Shown here piece after piece: positions 38,500 to 49,975 of a stretch of 64,000 nt of DNA. Numbering within the stretch: position 1 is the first letter of the stretch; each line of letters starts with the position of its first letter. The position numbers and the translations under genes are program-made. Source of the stretch: Dreissena polymorpha (taxonomy: Eukaryota; Mollusca; Bivalvia; Myida; Dreissenidae); the NCBI RefSeq assembly GCF_020536995.1, contig NC_068356.1, positions 83,313,183 through 83,377,182 of the forward strand, written 5' to 3'. The notes beneath the pieces were generated by a model. The model did not search any database. It had not been told where the DNA came from and worked only from the letters and a program-made list of their open reading frames with translations.

Positions 38500-39465
38500 C
38501 TTAATAGTTCCTTTTCATCCATTTCGGACAAATGTACGTCTATTTTTTAAAATATGTTCAAATATTTTATTAAAGCAACTGTTAAGATTTTGGCTTAACA
38601 TGCCAAGAGATGACATGGACGTATCATAAATCGTGTTTAATGACCAGACACCTGCGGTTTATGACCCCATACAGAGACATACAAGTATTGGTCCCTGGGT
38701 TTATGACACCCTGTTTTCTTAGTAATTGTCTGGACAGTATCCGATCATATCGAGATAATCGGTTTGTGATGAACAAACACTGGGTGGTTAAAACTGCTGA
38801 AATAAAGAGTGTCAACATTGGTGTGAACAATTAAATAAAACATTTACATGTATCAAGAGGATTTAGTTAATCTGTAACAAGGTAAGTTTTTACAGACATA
38901 TAAGTTCAAATCAGTTTCTTTATGTTGATTACATAGAATCAATCAATTTGTTGTTTGTTTTCGTCCTTATTTTCATTCGTTCATTGGATTTTATTTAATC
39001 TGAAAGAATTTCAATTTCTGAGTATTTTGTTGTTCTTAAAAAGGGTCGCGAATATGATTGAAACCTTATCACGATGCGGTTCATCAAACGCAAACAATAG
39101 CAGAATGGCCGCAGTGTTGACGGCCAAAATTGGAGCATGCGCAAACTTGACGTCATTATCGAAATCCCCAAAACCTCCTATACACTTTGTTTATAATTCA
39201 ATTCATTCTATGTACTACAAAAAAATAAAAAAATATCGAAGTTACACTGAACAAAGACCTATAGAATACCTGTATTCTATAGGTCTTTGCACTGAACAAC
39301 AACGACAACTTATATGTCCGCCATCTTGGTTTCGCTAGCGAACTACCTCCCGAGAGGGTTCGCTTCGGTTCGCGAACGTTCGCTGCGAACCGAGCGTTCA
39401 ATAGCGAACGTTCGCGACCGTTCGCGAACTATAGCGAACGTTCGCTGTAACTGAACGCACTACTG

Positions 39466-42400
39466 TACTATTGCGTTGTTATCAATGTCCCCACTACACT
39501 TGTTTATCTTTCCCCGAATCTATTAAAAGATTCTTGTTATATTATTATTTATTTATTTTTTTAAATATTCGGTTTTAGCGATTATGAAGCATTCTTGTTG
39601 TTGTCTATCGTATCCCTGTAGTTATTGTTGAACTCATGTTCAACGTTTTATAAATTGAGAACTGTGAATATAAAGAAGCGTAACCGAATCTATTAATAGC
39701 CTCAGTTTATGAATGACCTGTACTACGTCATTAAGACGCAGCAGAAAGTGGAATATTTTAATAATTCATAAACAATCTAAATCATTCATAAACAATCTCC
39801 TCCGCGACACGTATAATACAATCATTGTCTTTGATTCTTTTCTATAAAAGCTCCGTTCGAAACTATTACATTTAACACGATATTCATATAATGTATAGCA
39901 ACTCGAAATCGAGCCTATGGGTATTTGGTCCCGCGATAAAATTAATTGCGTAGGAGTGTGAGTCATTTCAGCGTTGGATTGCTATTGCATGCCTATTATC
40001 AGCGAATGCTTAAACGTTAAATTTTAACTGTGCTAGTTATAACGTAGATTTGTCAAATAGTTTTACTACATACCGATTAGCGAAAAATTGCTGGTACATT
40101 TTAATCACGTACTCAATGTCAATGTGTTGGTTCATTTTTATCATGAGTGTAGCAACTCAAAATCGAGCCTAGTGGCATTTGGTCCCGAGATTATATTGAC
40201 TGTGTAAGAGTATGAATATTGCTATTGAGCAGCGAGTAGTATTCGTGTTATAACCAAAGCCGGGACTTGCACCCAGATTTCTTCTCCCTCGAAGAAGGAA
40301 AAGCGTTCTGCTTTGAACTACTGTGGTTGTATAAACACGTTTCATACAAGCTACATGATCAAGAGGTGTCACTCAGCGTTTGTACGGGCTTGTGACCGTT
40401 CTTTTCACAGCGAAATGAAAAGAGCCGCTTTACCACCTTGCGATATGCAATACGGACTAGCATACTAGCAAACAATATAGCCTTTACTTTTGCCATGCAT
40501 TAACGAAGAAACATTGGCCTTTCGGCGATGGCTAAACCTCAGAAATCCCATTTAAATAAATATTTTTTTCACATCTTGCAGAAATGTTCTGTTGCATAAT
40601 TTCTCAAAATATCCTAAATCAGATAATATACAATAACATGTGGACATCTGTTCCAGTATCTTGCAAGACGAATAACTATTTGTGGAGCTGTAACATAGCA
40701 CAACCTTAGATATGTTACTGCCTTTCAACTGTGTTATTTTATCAAATATATTTCATTGATCAGACACGACAGATTTTCATTTCAACTTCACGTGAACAAA
40801 ACACGTTCGTATCAAACTGCAAAATCGCATTGTAGTGTTTGCAGACCAGCTGCTGCTGAGAATTTTCTTCTACTATACGAATGTGCCTACATATCTGTTA
40901 CATCAATGCATCATATACTAGTATTTTATCTTACAACCAAACCATAGCATTGAAGTAATACTGCTTTTCAAACAGCGCTTGTTAATATCAACCTAGGTAG
41001 CAAACTATGCGATCGAGTGTAGATTTGGCCAAGAGGCAAAAGTAGTTAATATCGCAAACTGTTATGTATATAGATTTTTTTCATCCATATTTTGTATTAT
41101 GTGTGAAACAAAACTGCAAACTACTGTGTACACTCGAAAGCTTACCAACAAGATGATTGACCAGCGCTTGTCAATATCAACTCAAGTAGCTAACTATGCG
41201 ATCGATTGTAGATTATATAGTGTGTTTTGTTCGTATATTCTACAAGCGCAATATAAAGCCTAAATACTGTTGAACGTTTATGTTAATGTGCCTCACTGAA
41301 AGACAAGTTATACCAATAACGAACCGTTGTACAAAATGTGTATGCAGTCAAAAGCGAGTAACTGCTTTACGTTAACGAGTCACTCAATGTAAGTCTCAAC
41401 ACGAGTAGTTCGTAAGGCGCAATTAATGTTCAACGCAACATTGAGTAGCATAGTTTGTTGCCATATGGAAAATATCTTATATCGGTTAGTCATTCATATA
41501 GTTTTTTTATCATTTTACCTCAAATTCAAGTTTGAAAGTTTTTTGCTTTGTACGTTTGCAAGCTAGTGGTGTCACTCGGCGTTTTCACGGACTTGTGACC
41601 GTTCCTCTTGTCTGAGTACAAGAGAAGTCGCCTTCCCACCCAGCCTAGCAGACTTTGTGCATTGAAGCACTTAATAGAAATGTTATTGCTCGGTCATCGG
41701 TCAGGTTCGGTCAACGCGTGCCTGCGTTTCTGAGAGAGCCAGATTAAGATATTTCGTGTCACCGTACGAAAATACCATGGTGTCGCATAGCAAAGCACAG
41801 GCATGTCACCATGCGTGCCTACCACCCTTCCAACAGCGCAACAATGTGGTGTTGAAAGGATTCCCAGATAGTGTCGAAAGTATTGACGGTCATAACGGGG
41901 ACGAGTTGCTTTATAGCGCCTCATTTCGTATTGACTTGCAACCCCGCCCTAGACCGCTACACAGCTAACTGGGCAGGACTCCATCTGACTATCAATCTCA
42001 GCGATCATAGTTTTGAAAAACGTCTGCTTTTTAATTGTTGGTATTTGGTACTTGGAGTCTCTTGTGCCAAAGTAGAGACTTACTTTTTGTTTAAAGATGA
42101 AGCAATCATTAACTGGTTGGTAGTCTTAACAGTGCGTCAAGATAAGCACCGTGAAAACATTTTAGCACCGAAATACCGAGGTGTTCACCCCCAAGTGCTA
42201 TCAGTGCGCTTCACACTTGTGGAGTCTTAAACCCCTCGGCCGCCCAAACACAGTTAATGACTGTTAATGTTTATTTTTTGTTTGATTTTGGTATTGCATA
42301 GTTAATACATTGTTAATACACAAACACATACATCAATACATCAATATTGCTGGCCAGCACAATAAAACAAGGAAAAAAAAGGTAGGAGAACAATCTCCTT

Positions 42401-42848
42401 TAGTTTTCATGTAAAAACATAAACATAAACATACACACTGTCAACACTTGCCACTTGCAACACCGAGTTCGTTTCAGTGCAGAATGTACACATTTTTCGA
42501 TCGACACATATTCGCAATGTTACATTGATTCACAAAGTTACATGGATTCACAAAGTTGCACTGATGTCCATACGCGGGCCAATGTTCGAGTTATCGGTGC
42601 GATGGACCCACGGTTTTGTCGCAGCTGTACGCCACACGTATGTATTGACTACTCGGTGTCCACATCAAGGTTTGTATATTGGCACTGAAAATAGAAAAGC
42701 AAATTGTGTTAAACAGTAAACGATGAAAGTAAACAGCCTGAAATGATAAAAACATGCATGTGTAATATACCATGTATCAAATAAAATAGTAAACACAAAC
42801 TGCTAAAGAAAAACACACAACTCTACCAACTGTTTAACTGATACTTAC
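39466..42848. other. Repeat-rich region without a supported gene
   Basis: It contains three pairs of direct repeats: tagcaactc..aatcgagcct at 39896 and 40150; tcactc(a/g)gcgttt..cttgtgaccgttc at 40369 and 41569; and cagcgcttgt..actatgcgatcga at 40974 and 41162. It also holds a tRNA-like sequence at 40253-40327. The block at 41690-42235 is GC-richer and open in one plus-strand frame (from a GTG at 41871), but I do not recognise the product and no ATG fits. Confidence 0.45.
40253..40327 (-). other. tRNA-like cloverleaf sequence 1
   Basis: On the minus strand: a seven-base end accacag pairs with ctttggt at 6 of 7 positions, a D-arm gttc/gaac, an elongated anticodon-arm hairpin (ctttctt-type over 7 bp), and a T-arm ctggg/cccgg around tgcaagt. 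It shares its layout with the sequences at 57548 and 58635. No T-run terminator follows closely. It could be a tRNA-derived repeat or a non-standard tRNA-like RNA. Confidence 0.45.
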
Positions 42849-45094
42849 TTTTTTGTTTTGTGTTGCATGTTCAGGCGCCTTTCTGTCACTGCTCGTCTAG
42901 CAGTACAGCTGAAATGAAATAGAAAGCATGATCAGAAACTTTCATTGTAATTGTACAACTTACAATTTATGTGCACAATTTTGCATTTAAGTATAACATA
43001 CAGTAAAACAATTTCAACTAATACTCACTTTTTTGTTGTGTTGTTTCCACAAAGGCGCCTTGTTGTCACTGCTCGCCTGGTAGTAAAGCTGACTCGTCAA
43101 GTAGTAGAGAACACTCGTCTAGCAGTAAAGCTGAAATGAAATCGAAAGCATGATTAGAAACTTTTGAATGTGTTTGTACAGATTACAATTTATAAACACA
43201 ATATTGAACTGTAACAGTAAACATGAAACAGATAACAATTTTACTTACCTATGTTGTCTTCGCTGAAATACAAAAGTCATGTTCATAGCAATCATAGCAT
43301 ATTAACACACAATGAATACAACTCAAAACTTTTAGTAAGAAACTCAGTACTTACTTTGTATTTTGTATCCAATCCCTCTGCGGGCAATCTTCTTCAGTCC
43401 ACAATCGAGCTGAAATCAAGACTCAATGCATACATGTAAATTTTGCCAAATAACAAACAGAACTGTGAACCAAAACTTTAACTAAACAAAACTAACTTTT
43501 CAACTGTAATGGTACTCACCTCTGGCAACTGAAATCATACAGACATTTTGCATAGCACAATACATTTTTAGTTTGAAGATAAGAATGATTTAATGAACAT
43601 TTTACTTACACAAAGCATAAATATAAAAGACATGCTATGATGAAAAAAACAATATGTATACAAAATTATACATAAAAAAACACACTATACTTACCATTGC
43701 TGACCTGAAATTGAAAAAAGCACATTTTGTATAGCAGAATACAAGTCATCAAAACAGTTCAATATGAAAATTAAAGAAAGTTTGTGTACTTACCACAGCC
43801 ATACTGAAATGAAAAAGAAACACATTTTACAATGCAAAATACAGGTCATCAAAACAGTTCAATATGAAAGGCAATTGTACTTACCACAGCCATACTGAAA
43901 TGAAAAAGAAACACATTTTACAATGCAGAATACAGGTCATCAAAACAATTCACTATGAAATTATAGAAAGTTAGTGTACTTACCAACAGGCTACTGAAAT
44001 GAAAAAAACATTAAGCATTGCATAGTAGTATACAAGTCATCAAAACAGTTCAATATGAAAATTAAAGAAGGCAATTGTACTTACCACAGGATACTGAAAT
44101 GAAAAACAGACATTTTACAATGCAGAATACAGGTCATAAAAACAGTTCAATATTAAATTATAGAAAGTTTGTGTACTTACCACAGCCATACTGGAATGAA
44201 AACAACATTTAGCAATGCATAATAATCAAGACTTACCTAGCTGATCTTGAATCATTCTCTGTTTCTCAATTTCTCACTTGTCAAAAAGTCTGCTCTGTAA
44301 CGACCCACCACTCAAATCTGAAAAATAGTTAAGCAGAACAAAGCACAACACAAACCAAAAGAGTAGTTCACTTACCTCATATTTTGTGCAGAGTTTTAAC
44401 AGCCAATTTTCTTCTTGAAACCTGTATTCGTCTCTTTTTTGACCCACTGTGGAACAGTCACAGCAATGTAAGTCTGAAACATAGAAGGGCATAACAACAC
44501 AACATACAAACCAGTATATTTGTTTCGACTTACCTTGTGGCTACAGTCAAGACACAGCTGCTGAATTTCTTTTCTGTCACAAGCTGTCAAAACATCTCTG
44601 CAATGTTAACCTGAAACATAGTAAGAAAGAGAAACATTTTGTATACAACATAGTAAACACTTACCTTGTTTAAAGAGCTGAGTTGCAGCAGTGATTCTTT
44701 ATTGAAATCTTTTTCTTTTCCCTCACTGCATGAGAGACCTGAAAAATAGCATGCAAAGCAAGACACTGTTTGTATGTCTACTCTGAAACAGAGCAAAATA
44801 AAGCATACATGGTACTTATAAAACAAACACATTGTTCCACTTACCCTTCTTCAACAGTTTAGTCACAGCAGTTGATATCCTTATTCACAGTTGAGGCTAC
44901 TATGAGACCTTTTCTGCATGTGAATCTGAAACAGAGCAAAGCAAAGTATGCATGGTAAATATCAAACAAAACACTTACCTTTCTGCAATGCTCAGCTCTG
45001 TTCGACTGTCAAATATTCAGGTCATGTCATATCTGAAACGAACTAAATCAAAACATGCACAGTACACAATTATTGATAAAACCTTGAAACAATT

Positions 45095-45345
45095 GTATGC
45101 TTCATAGCTTTGTGTTGTGTTTTTTTTACTATACATATCACAGACAACTGGCGACCACAAAAGAGTACATACATTTTTTGTATTACTCAAACATTGCTGT
45201 ATTAAGCTCACACTCATGAATACCAACCGACAGAGTTGTTATAGAGTGATAATCCCTAAAACTGTAAAAAGAATCGAAATCAGTTTTCATTCATCATGAT
45301 TTATTGAAACAAATGTATACTACAATACTCACCACAGCCAACTGA
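45095..45345. repeat. Duplicated block inside the exon array, copy 1
   Basis: It shares cacagacaactggcgaccac, caaacattgctgta and atccctaaaactgt, then a tttattgaa and a 9-nt microexon, with 47150-47390. The spacing of about 2.05 kb indicates that part of the exon array was duplicated as a larger block. Confidence 0.8.
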
Positions 45346-47149
45346 AATGAAATAGAAATGTTAACAGCATGCAAACAAATGTTAACCAATATCAAATCGT
45401 CTATAATAAATAACAACAAAAGCATTTCGATACACATAGTAAGTGTTCACCATCATAGTACATCATCAGTTAGTTCGACATCCCACGGTTGCTCAAGTGT
45501 TACTGGCTAGCATTTACCCTTTTCAGTAAACCGTCACACATCAGCATTTTTAGACACAAGTACTGTGCAATTCAACCCTTGTTATCATCTTTCACAGACT
45601 TCTATGAGTAAACAACTGAAAAATATAAAACGTTTGTACTCACTGTTTGGCAGCTCCAAGAAACACGTCTGTACTGCTTGCCATCTGGACATCAACTGAA
45701 ACAAAACATCTGAAAACACACATACATTTTAAACGTTTTTGAACAAAAATCAACACAGAGCAGAGCTAAGCTGCAGCAGTTAATCTTTCTTAAAATTGAA
45801 TTCTCCATCTCTGCATAGCACACATGAAAAATAGCATAACATCACATTACAGCAGTCAATGAAAACAAAAATTTGATCGACTTACCTTGCTTCTGTAGAG
45901 TTGAGTAACAGACGTGGAAATCTTCTTCCATGTGTAAACCAGTGACTCGAATCTGAAATAAAGTAAAGAACACATTGTACAACTCAAATCAATGAATTAA
46001 AACTTACCTTACTTTTGATGAATTGTGTCTCAGCAGTTGAAATCCTGTTTAATTTCTGCATGTGAAATCTGAAACAGAGCAAAGCACGCATGTTACAAAT
46101 TAAAAAAACACAAGTGTTACACTTACCCTGTTTGCAAGTCCCAATCACTTTCTCAACAATGTTCCTCTTCTTGATTCGTCTTCGTCGCTGTCAGCAAGTA
46201 CACCTGAAACATAAAAGCATGCACAAAACATCCCATATAACAACTATTTTGTACTTACCATATGAGTGCTTTTCTGTTCAGGTCAGCTTGAAAACCCATC
46301 ACTGCCATCAGCATCTGAAAAATGGTACATCACAAACAAACAAACAAACATAACATATCATAAAAACAGTTTAACACAACAGATATGAGAGCTCTCGCAA
46401 CCACGTCTGTTCTGTTCGACTGTCCAAAAGCAAGTGACAGTACTTCAATTCACTAACATTGAGAAATTCTAAACTTACCTTCAAGGCTTGTTGAGTAGCT
46501 CTAAAAACAAGACTGCTTGGCTCCACTGTTCACTCCAACTGTCATATCATCACTGGATAAGCACTCCTGAAATGTATTAAAACAAAACATGCATAGAACA
46601 AACATTCAGTCAAAAGTACTTACCTTTCACTTTGTCACTGCCCTGTGCTCAACTCCAGTCAGCATGACATCTCTGCTTGAAAGTCTGAAACATATAAAAA
46701 CATGCAATGCAAAACAAACATAGTTACTTACCTTCTAGCATATTGTTGGAGCTCCAGAAAACACGACTGTTCACTTCAGCTGCCAGACTTGAACTGCCAG
46801 CACACATCTGAAAATCTGAACAAAGCATTCATGTTCCATACTGTACTAGCCGTATGATTTTGAGTTACTGACATACTTATCATCCAAAAAAAGAGTACAT
46901 GAAAATCTAGCAAAAAATAGGTTTTCATCTGTTCACGAGTTATACTCTGAAAGAAACCATGATGATGACAAAACTCACTTTATCTCTTCTTTTGTCAAAA
47001 CACAAGTGTTCATTGTGAAATTTAACAAACTTACCTTTTCGTTTCCCAGCTCTGTTCAAATGTCAGGTCTACATTTCATGTCAAATCTGAAAAAGATCTA
47101 CATCGAAAAATGCATAGCACACAATCTGTGTTAAAACAGTAACTGTTTG

Positions 47150-47390
47150 TTGTATTCAAAGCTCCGTGTATTTTTCACTTTACACATCACAGACAACTGG
47201 CGACCACAAACGTAGAAACATTTCTGTACTACTCAAAACATTGCTGTATGAACGCCAACCGACATATTTTTGTTATAGACTTATAGTCCCTAAAACTGTT
47301 CAAAAAGAATCAAAAGCAGTTTTCAGTCATAATCTTTTATTGAATTCTATACATAGGCAATACAATCTACAGTACTCACCACAGCCCACT
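47150..47390. repeat. Duplicated block inside the exon array, copy 2
   Basis: The counterpart of 45095-45345, diverged by scattered substitutions and small gaps but collinear, ending in the microexon at 47380-47388. Confidence 0.8.
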
Positions 47391-48318
47391 GAAATTAAAC
47401 ATCATGAAATATACATGTAAAGCAATACATTTATCATATTATAGTGCATATCAACAAATGCAATTCAATAAATTTTATGCATTCAGTAAGTGTTCACCAT
47501 CATGTTACATCATCAGTTCGATTAGCATCACCACAATACATCAACTCATAATACTGGTTAGCATTGAGCTCATGCTATAGCTATCATACATCAGCATTCA
47601 TAGACACTAAAAATCAAGTAATATCTACAGTACTCACCACAGCACACTGGAACAAAATAGAAATGTTAACAGCATGCAAATACAAGTAAAGCAATATCAT
47701 ATTTAGTACATATAAGAAAAGTATGTCAATACACCATCATATTACACCATCAGTTCGTTTCACATTCCCACGGTAGCTCAACTCTTAGTACTGGCTAGCA
47801 TTTAGCCTTTTCAATAAACATTCAGCATTTCTAGACACAAGCACTGATTAATTCTACCCATCATATCATCATTCACATCATTCCATACTAAGTGTACAAT
47901 AACAGTTTTCATTAAGCATCGTTAACTAAAAACCACACATACAAGTTAAATCTGCAATACTCACCACAGCCCACTGGAATAAAATAGAAATGTTAACAGC
48001 ATGCAAATACAAGTAAAGCAATATCATATTTAGTACATATAAGCACATGCATTTAATATTTTTGCAACATTTTTCCATCATATGTTCGCTTCCTCAAAAT
48101 AGCTCAATGAATATTCTGTTCCACCATCATCCACTATTATCGCTCATCACAACATATCGACACTGTATCAGCACTGAGTAATTTCTACCCAACACATTAC
48201 AACCATCATACATCATCACGCAACTTGTAAACAGTAAAACGAAAAAAATTTGTACTCACGTTTTTTGTAGACAGCAGCTCGATGAACACGTCCGCACAGC
48301 TCGACATCTGAACCTCAA

Positions 48319-49000
48319 CTGACAGTCAATCGCTTGACACCACAACATAAATTTAATTATTCACAACAGTCAGAGCTTAAAAAAACACGTCCGATCAGTC
48401 CGATGTCAAAACTTAAAGTGAAGTCAAGTCGTTCAAAAAAATTAATGTAAGTCAAACATTTCATATATAACGCTCACAAAATTTCGTTGTCAGTCAATAC
48501 TAAACGTTCAAAAGTTAACATCGCATAAGAGTATGATTTCATTTCACAACTCAAGTCAAAGTCAAGTTGTTATCTCATAACAATAACCTAACACTTCAGT
48601 CATCCAGTCATTCAACAACCTGAGTACCAAGTCGCTATTCTATAACGCGAAAACTTTTCATCAATAGTCAGAGCTCACGAAAGTACGTCCGTCTTCGTCA
48701 ACGTTCAAAAGTCAACTGAAACTTTTTAATCGTAAAAATATTTCAAAGTCAAATTTTGTTCAGAGCTCACAAAAACAAGTCTGTCTTTGTCAAAGACCAT
48801 CAGTCAACTAAGATTCTGTCGTAGTAAAAAAAATTTAAAAGTCAAAACTTTTTTCAGAGCGCTTTAAAAACACGTCCGTATTGGTCAATGTCCAAGCCGC
48901 AAATGAGCGTTCTTTACCCGCGCAGTTCAAATTATAATTAGGTCACGACGTCGAGAGCTTCGAAAAACACGTCCGAACCCTTCAACGACCAAACGAAGAA
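48319..49000. repeat. Tandem units related to the exon family, mostly lacking splice signals
   Basis: Five or so units carry cagagct(c/t)..aaaacacgtccg followed by gtcaa, at about 48369, 48666, 48757, 48858 and 48953. Their core is the same as in the exons at 45645, 46740 and 48260. They appear to be further, possibly unspliced, copies at the upstream end of the array. Confidence 0.6.
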
Positions 49001-49535
49001 TGACAGAAAAGCACATGGAAAATGTTTATTCTTCATGATTTGAGTTACGATCGAATGTGTATTTGATGACAAATCTAAAAATCATACTTACCATGCAAAA
49101 ATCCTACAAATATTGACTTTGTGATGATATTTTTTCATGACCATACAAGCCGAAATATTCACACTCACAGCTTGAATGGGCATAAAAATTGATAAGCATG
49201 AGTCCGTACAATCCATCCAGTATTTCCTTCGAGTTAAAGCAAATCCATGGTCTTTAGGTCTCAAATCTTGTTATGAGGCGTACTCAACGCAGATTTTTAT
49301 AGTCAATGTTAAAACGACAAAAGGCGAGTATATAAAAAAATCTAGTCAAACATAGATTTACTAACCTATCATTCTGAAATAATCCTAGATCATATCAAAT
49401 ATGTGAGTAATCCATCAAAATATTTATTACTGAACATTTAACATCAGCACAAAATATTCCCGTATACCCATTTAGTTTTCTACATAGCCTGAACAATTCA
49501 ATATTTATTTTCAATTCCGAGAACTCAAATGTTTT

Positions 49536-49975
49536 CATGACGTTCGACTGACGAAAGCAGCTCGATATGATTTCGCACTAACTTTATTAAAGAGCAACTA
49601 TCGCGCTGTGATTTTTTCAACTGTGTTTTGTGATTTGTACTAGTACAACGAAGATATAGAAAATAAATATCAAACCACATATATCAAAATGTTCAGCACA
49701 CTGGCGCCTATACAATGATATACAAATAGTATGGTTATGTGTACAATTGTTCTTGAAAATTTGAAATATCGAGAAAATTTGCGTTAAAATCAAAATTTCA
49801 TAACTCGCGCGTTCGATTTTGTATACACAAATAGTACCAGTATGAGCGCATCGAAATTTCGGTTCATCTGGTGAAAATTTTATGGAATTTGGACAACTGG
49901 TTCTATAGATATTGCACTTAAACCACTGTCAAAGAAACACAATTTTCTATCGTCGATATGTAAACACCCCTTTAA
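49536..49975. repeat. Segmental duplicate of 57000-57265
   Basis: Both copies contain gacgttcg(a/t)(c/t)tgacgaaa, gctcgatatgattc/ttcgcact, ttcgattttgtat, cagtatgagcgcatcgaaat and acacaattttctat in the same order and orientation. The other copy has an intact tataaaag at 57040; here that site is degenerate (tttattaaagag). Confidence 0.85.

Larger units (their letters stand above)
37414..39462. mobile_element. Harbinger-like non-autonomous DNA transposon
   Basis: The 29-bp ends are perfectly inverted (tagtgcgttcagttacagcg followed by aacgttcgc). They are flanked by the 3-bp duplication ctg at 37411-37413 and 39463-39465. A 3-bp CWG-type target duplication is characteristic of PIF/Harbinger elements. 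The subterminal regions repeat the palindrome gcgaacgttcgc, and caagatggcgg/ccgccatcttgg is inverted further in. No transposase frame was recognised in the 2049 bp. Inside are a (TA)n tract and a short tandem array. Confidence 0.88.
42849..48318 (-). ncRNA. Tandem array of about 30 small and micro exons
   Basis: On the minus strand, about 30 segments are each preceded by tttcag (or ttccag) and followed by gtaagt/gtgagt-type donors, with introns of roughly 80-200 bp. Eleven are only 9-10 nt: 43520-43528, 43695-43704, 43794-43803, 43885-43894, 43984-43993, 44085-44093, 44181-44190, 45333-45341, 47380-47388, 47638-47646 and 47965-47973. Most of these read NNNGCTGTG or TATGGCTGTG. The rest are 14-105 nt (for example 42849-42908, 43029-43130, 48260-48318). 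They fall into sequence families showing tandem exon duplication, one with a ttcacatgcagaaa start and one with a cggacgtgtttt core. No single frame stays open through the larger exons, so a non-coding or regulatory spliced RNA is more likely than a protein, but the 9-nt exons would preserve frame. Function unknown. Confidence 0.6.

Noticed and set aside
41871-42230. 119-residue frame in a GC-richer block
   Set aside because: It begins at a GTG and shows no recognisable family. The composition is suggestive, but the evidence is too weak to call a gene.
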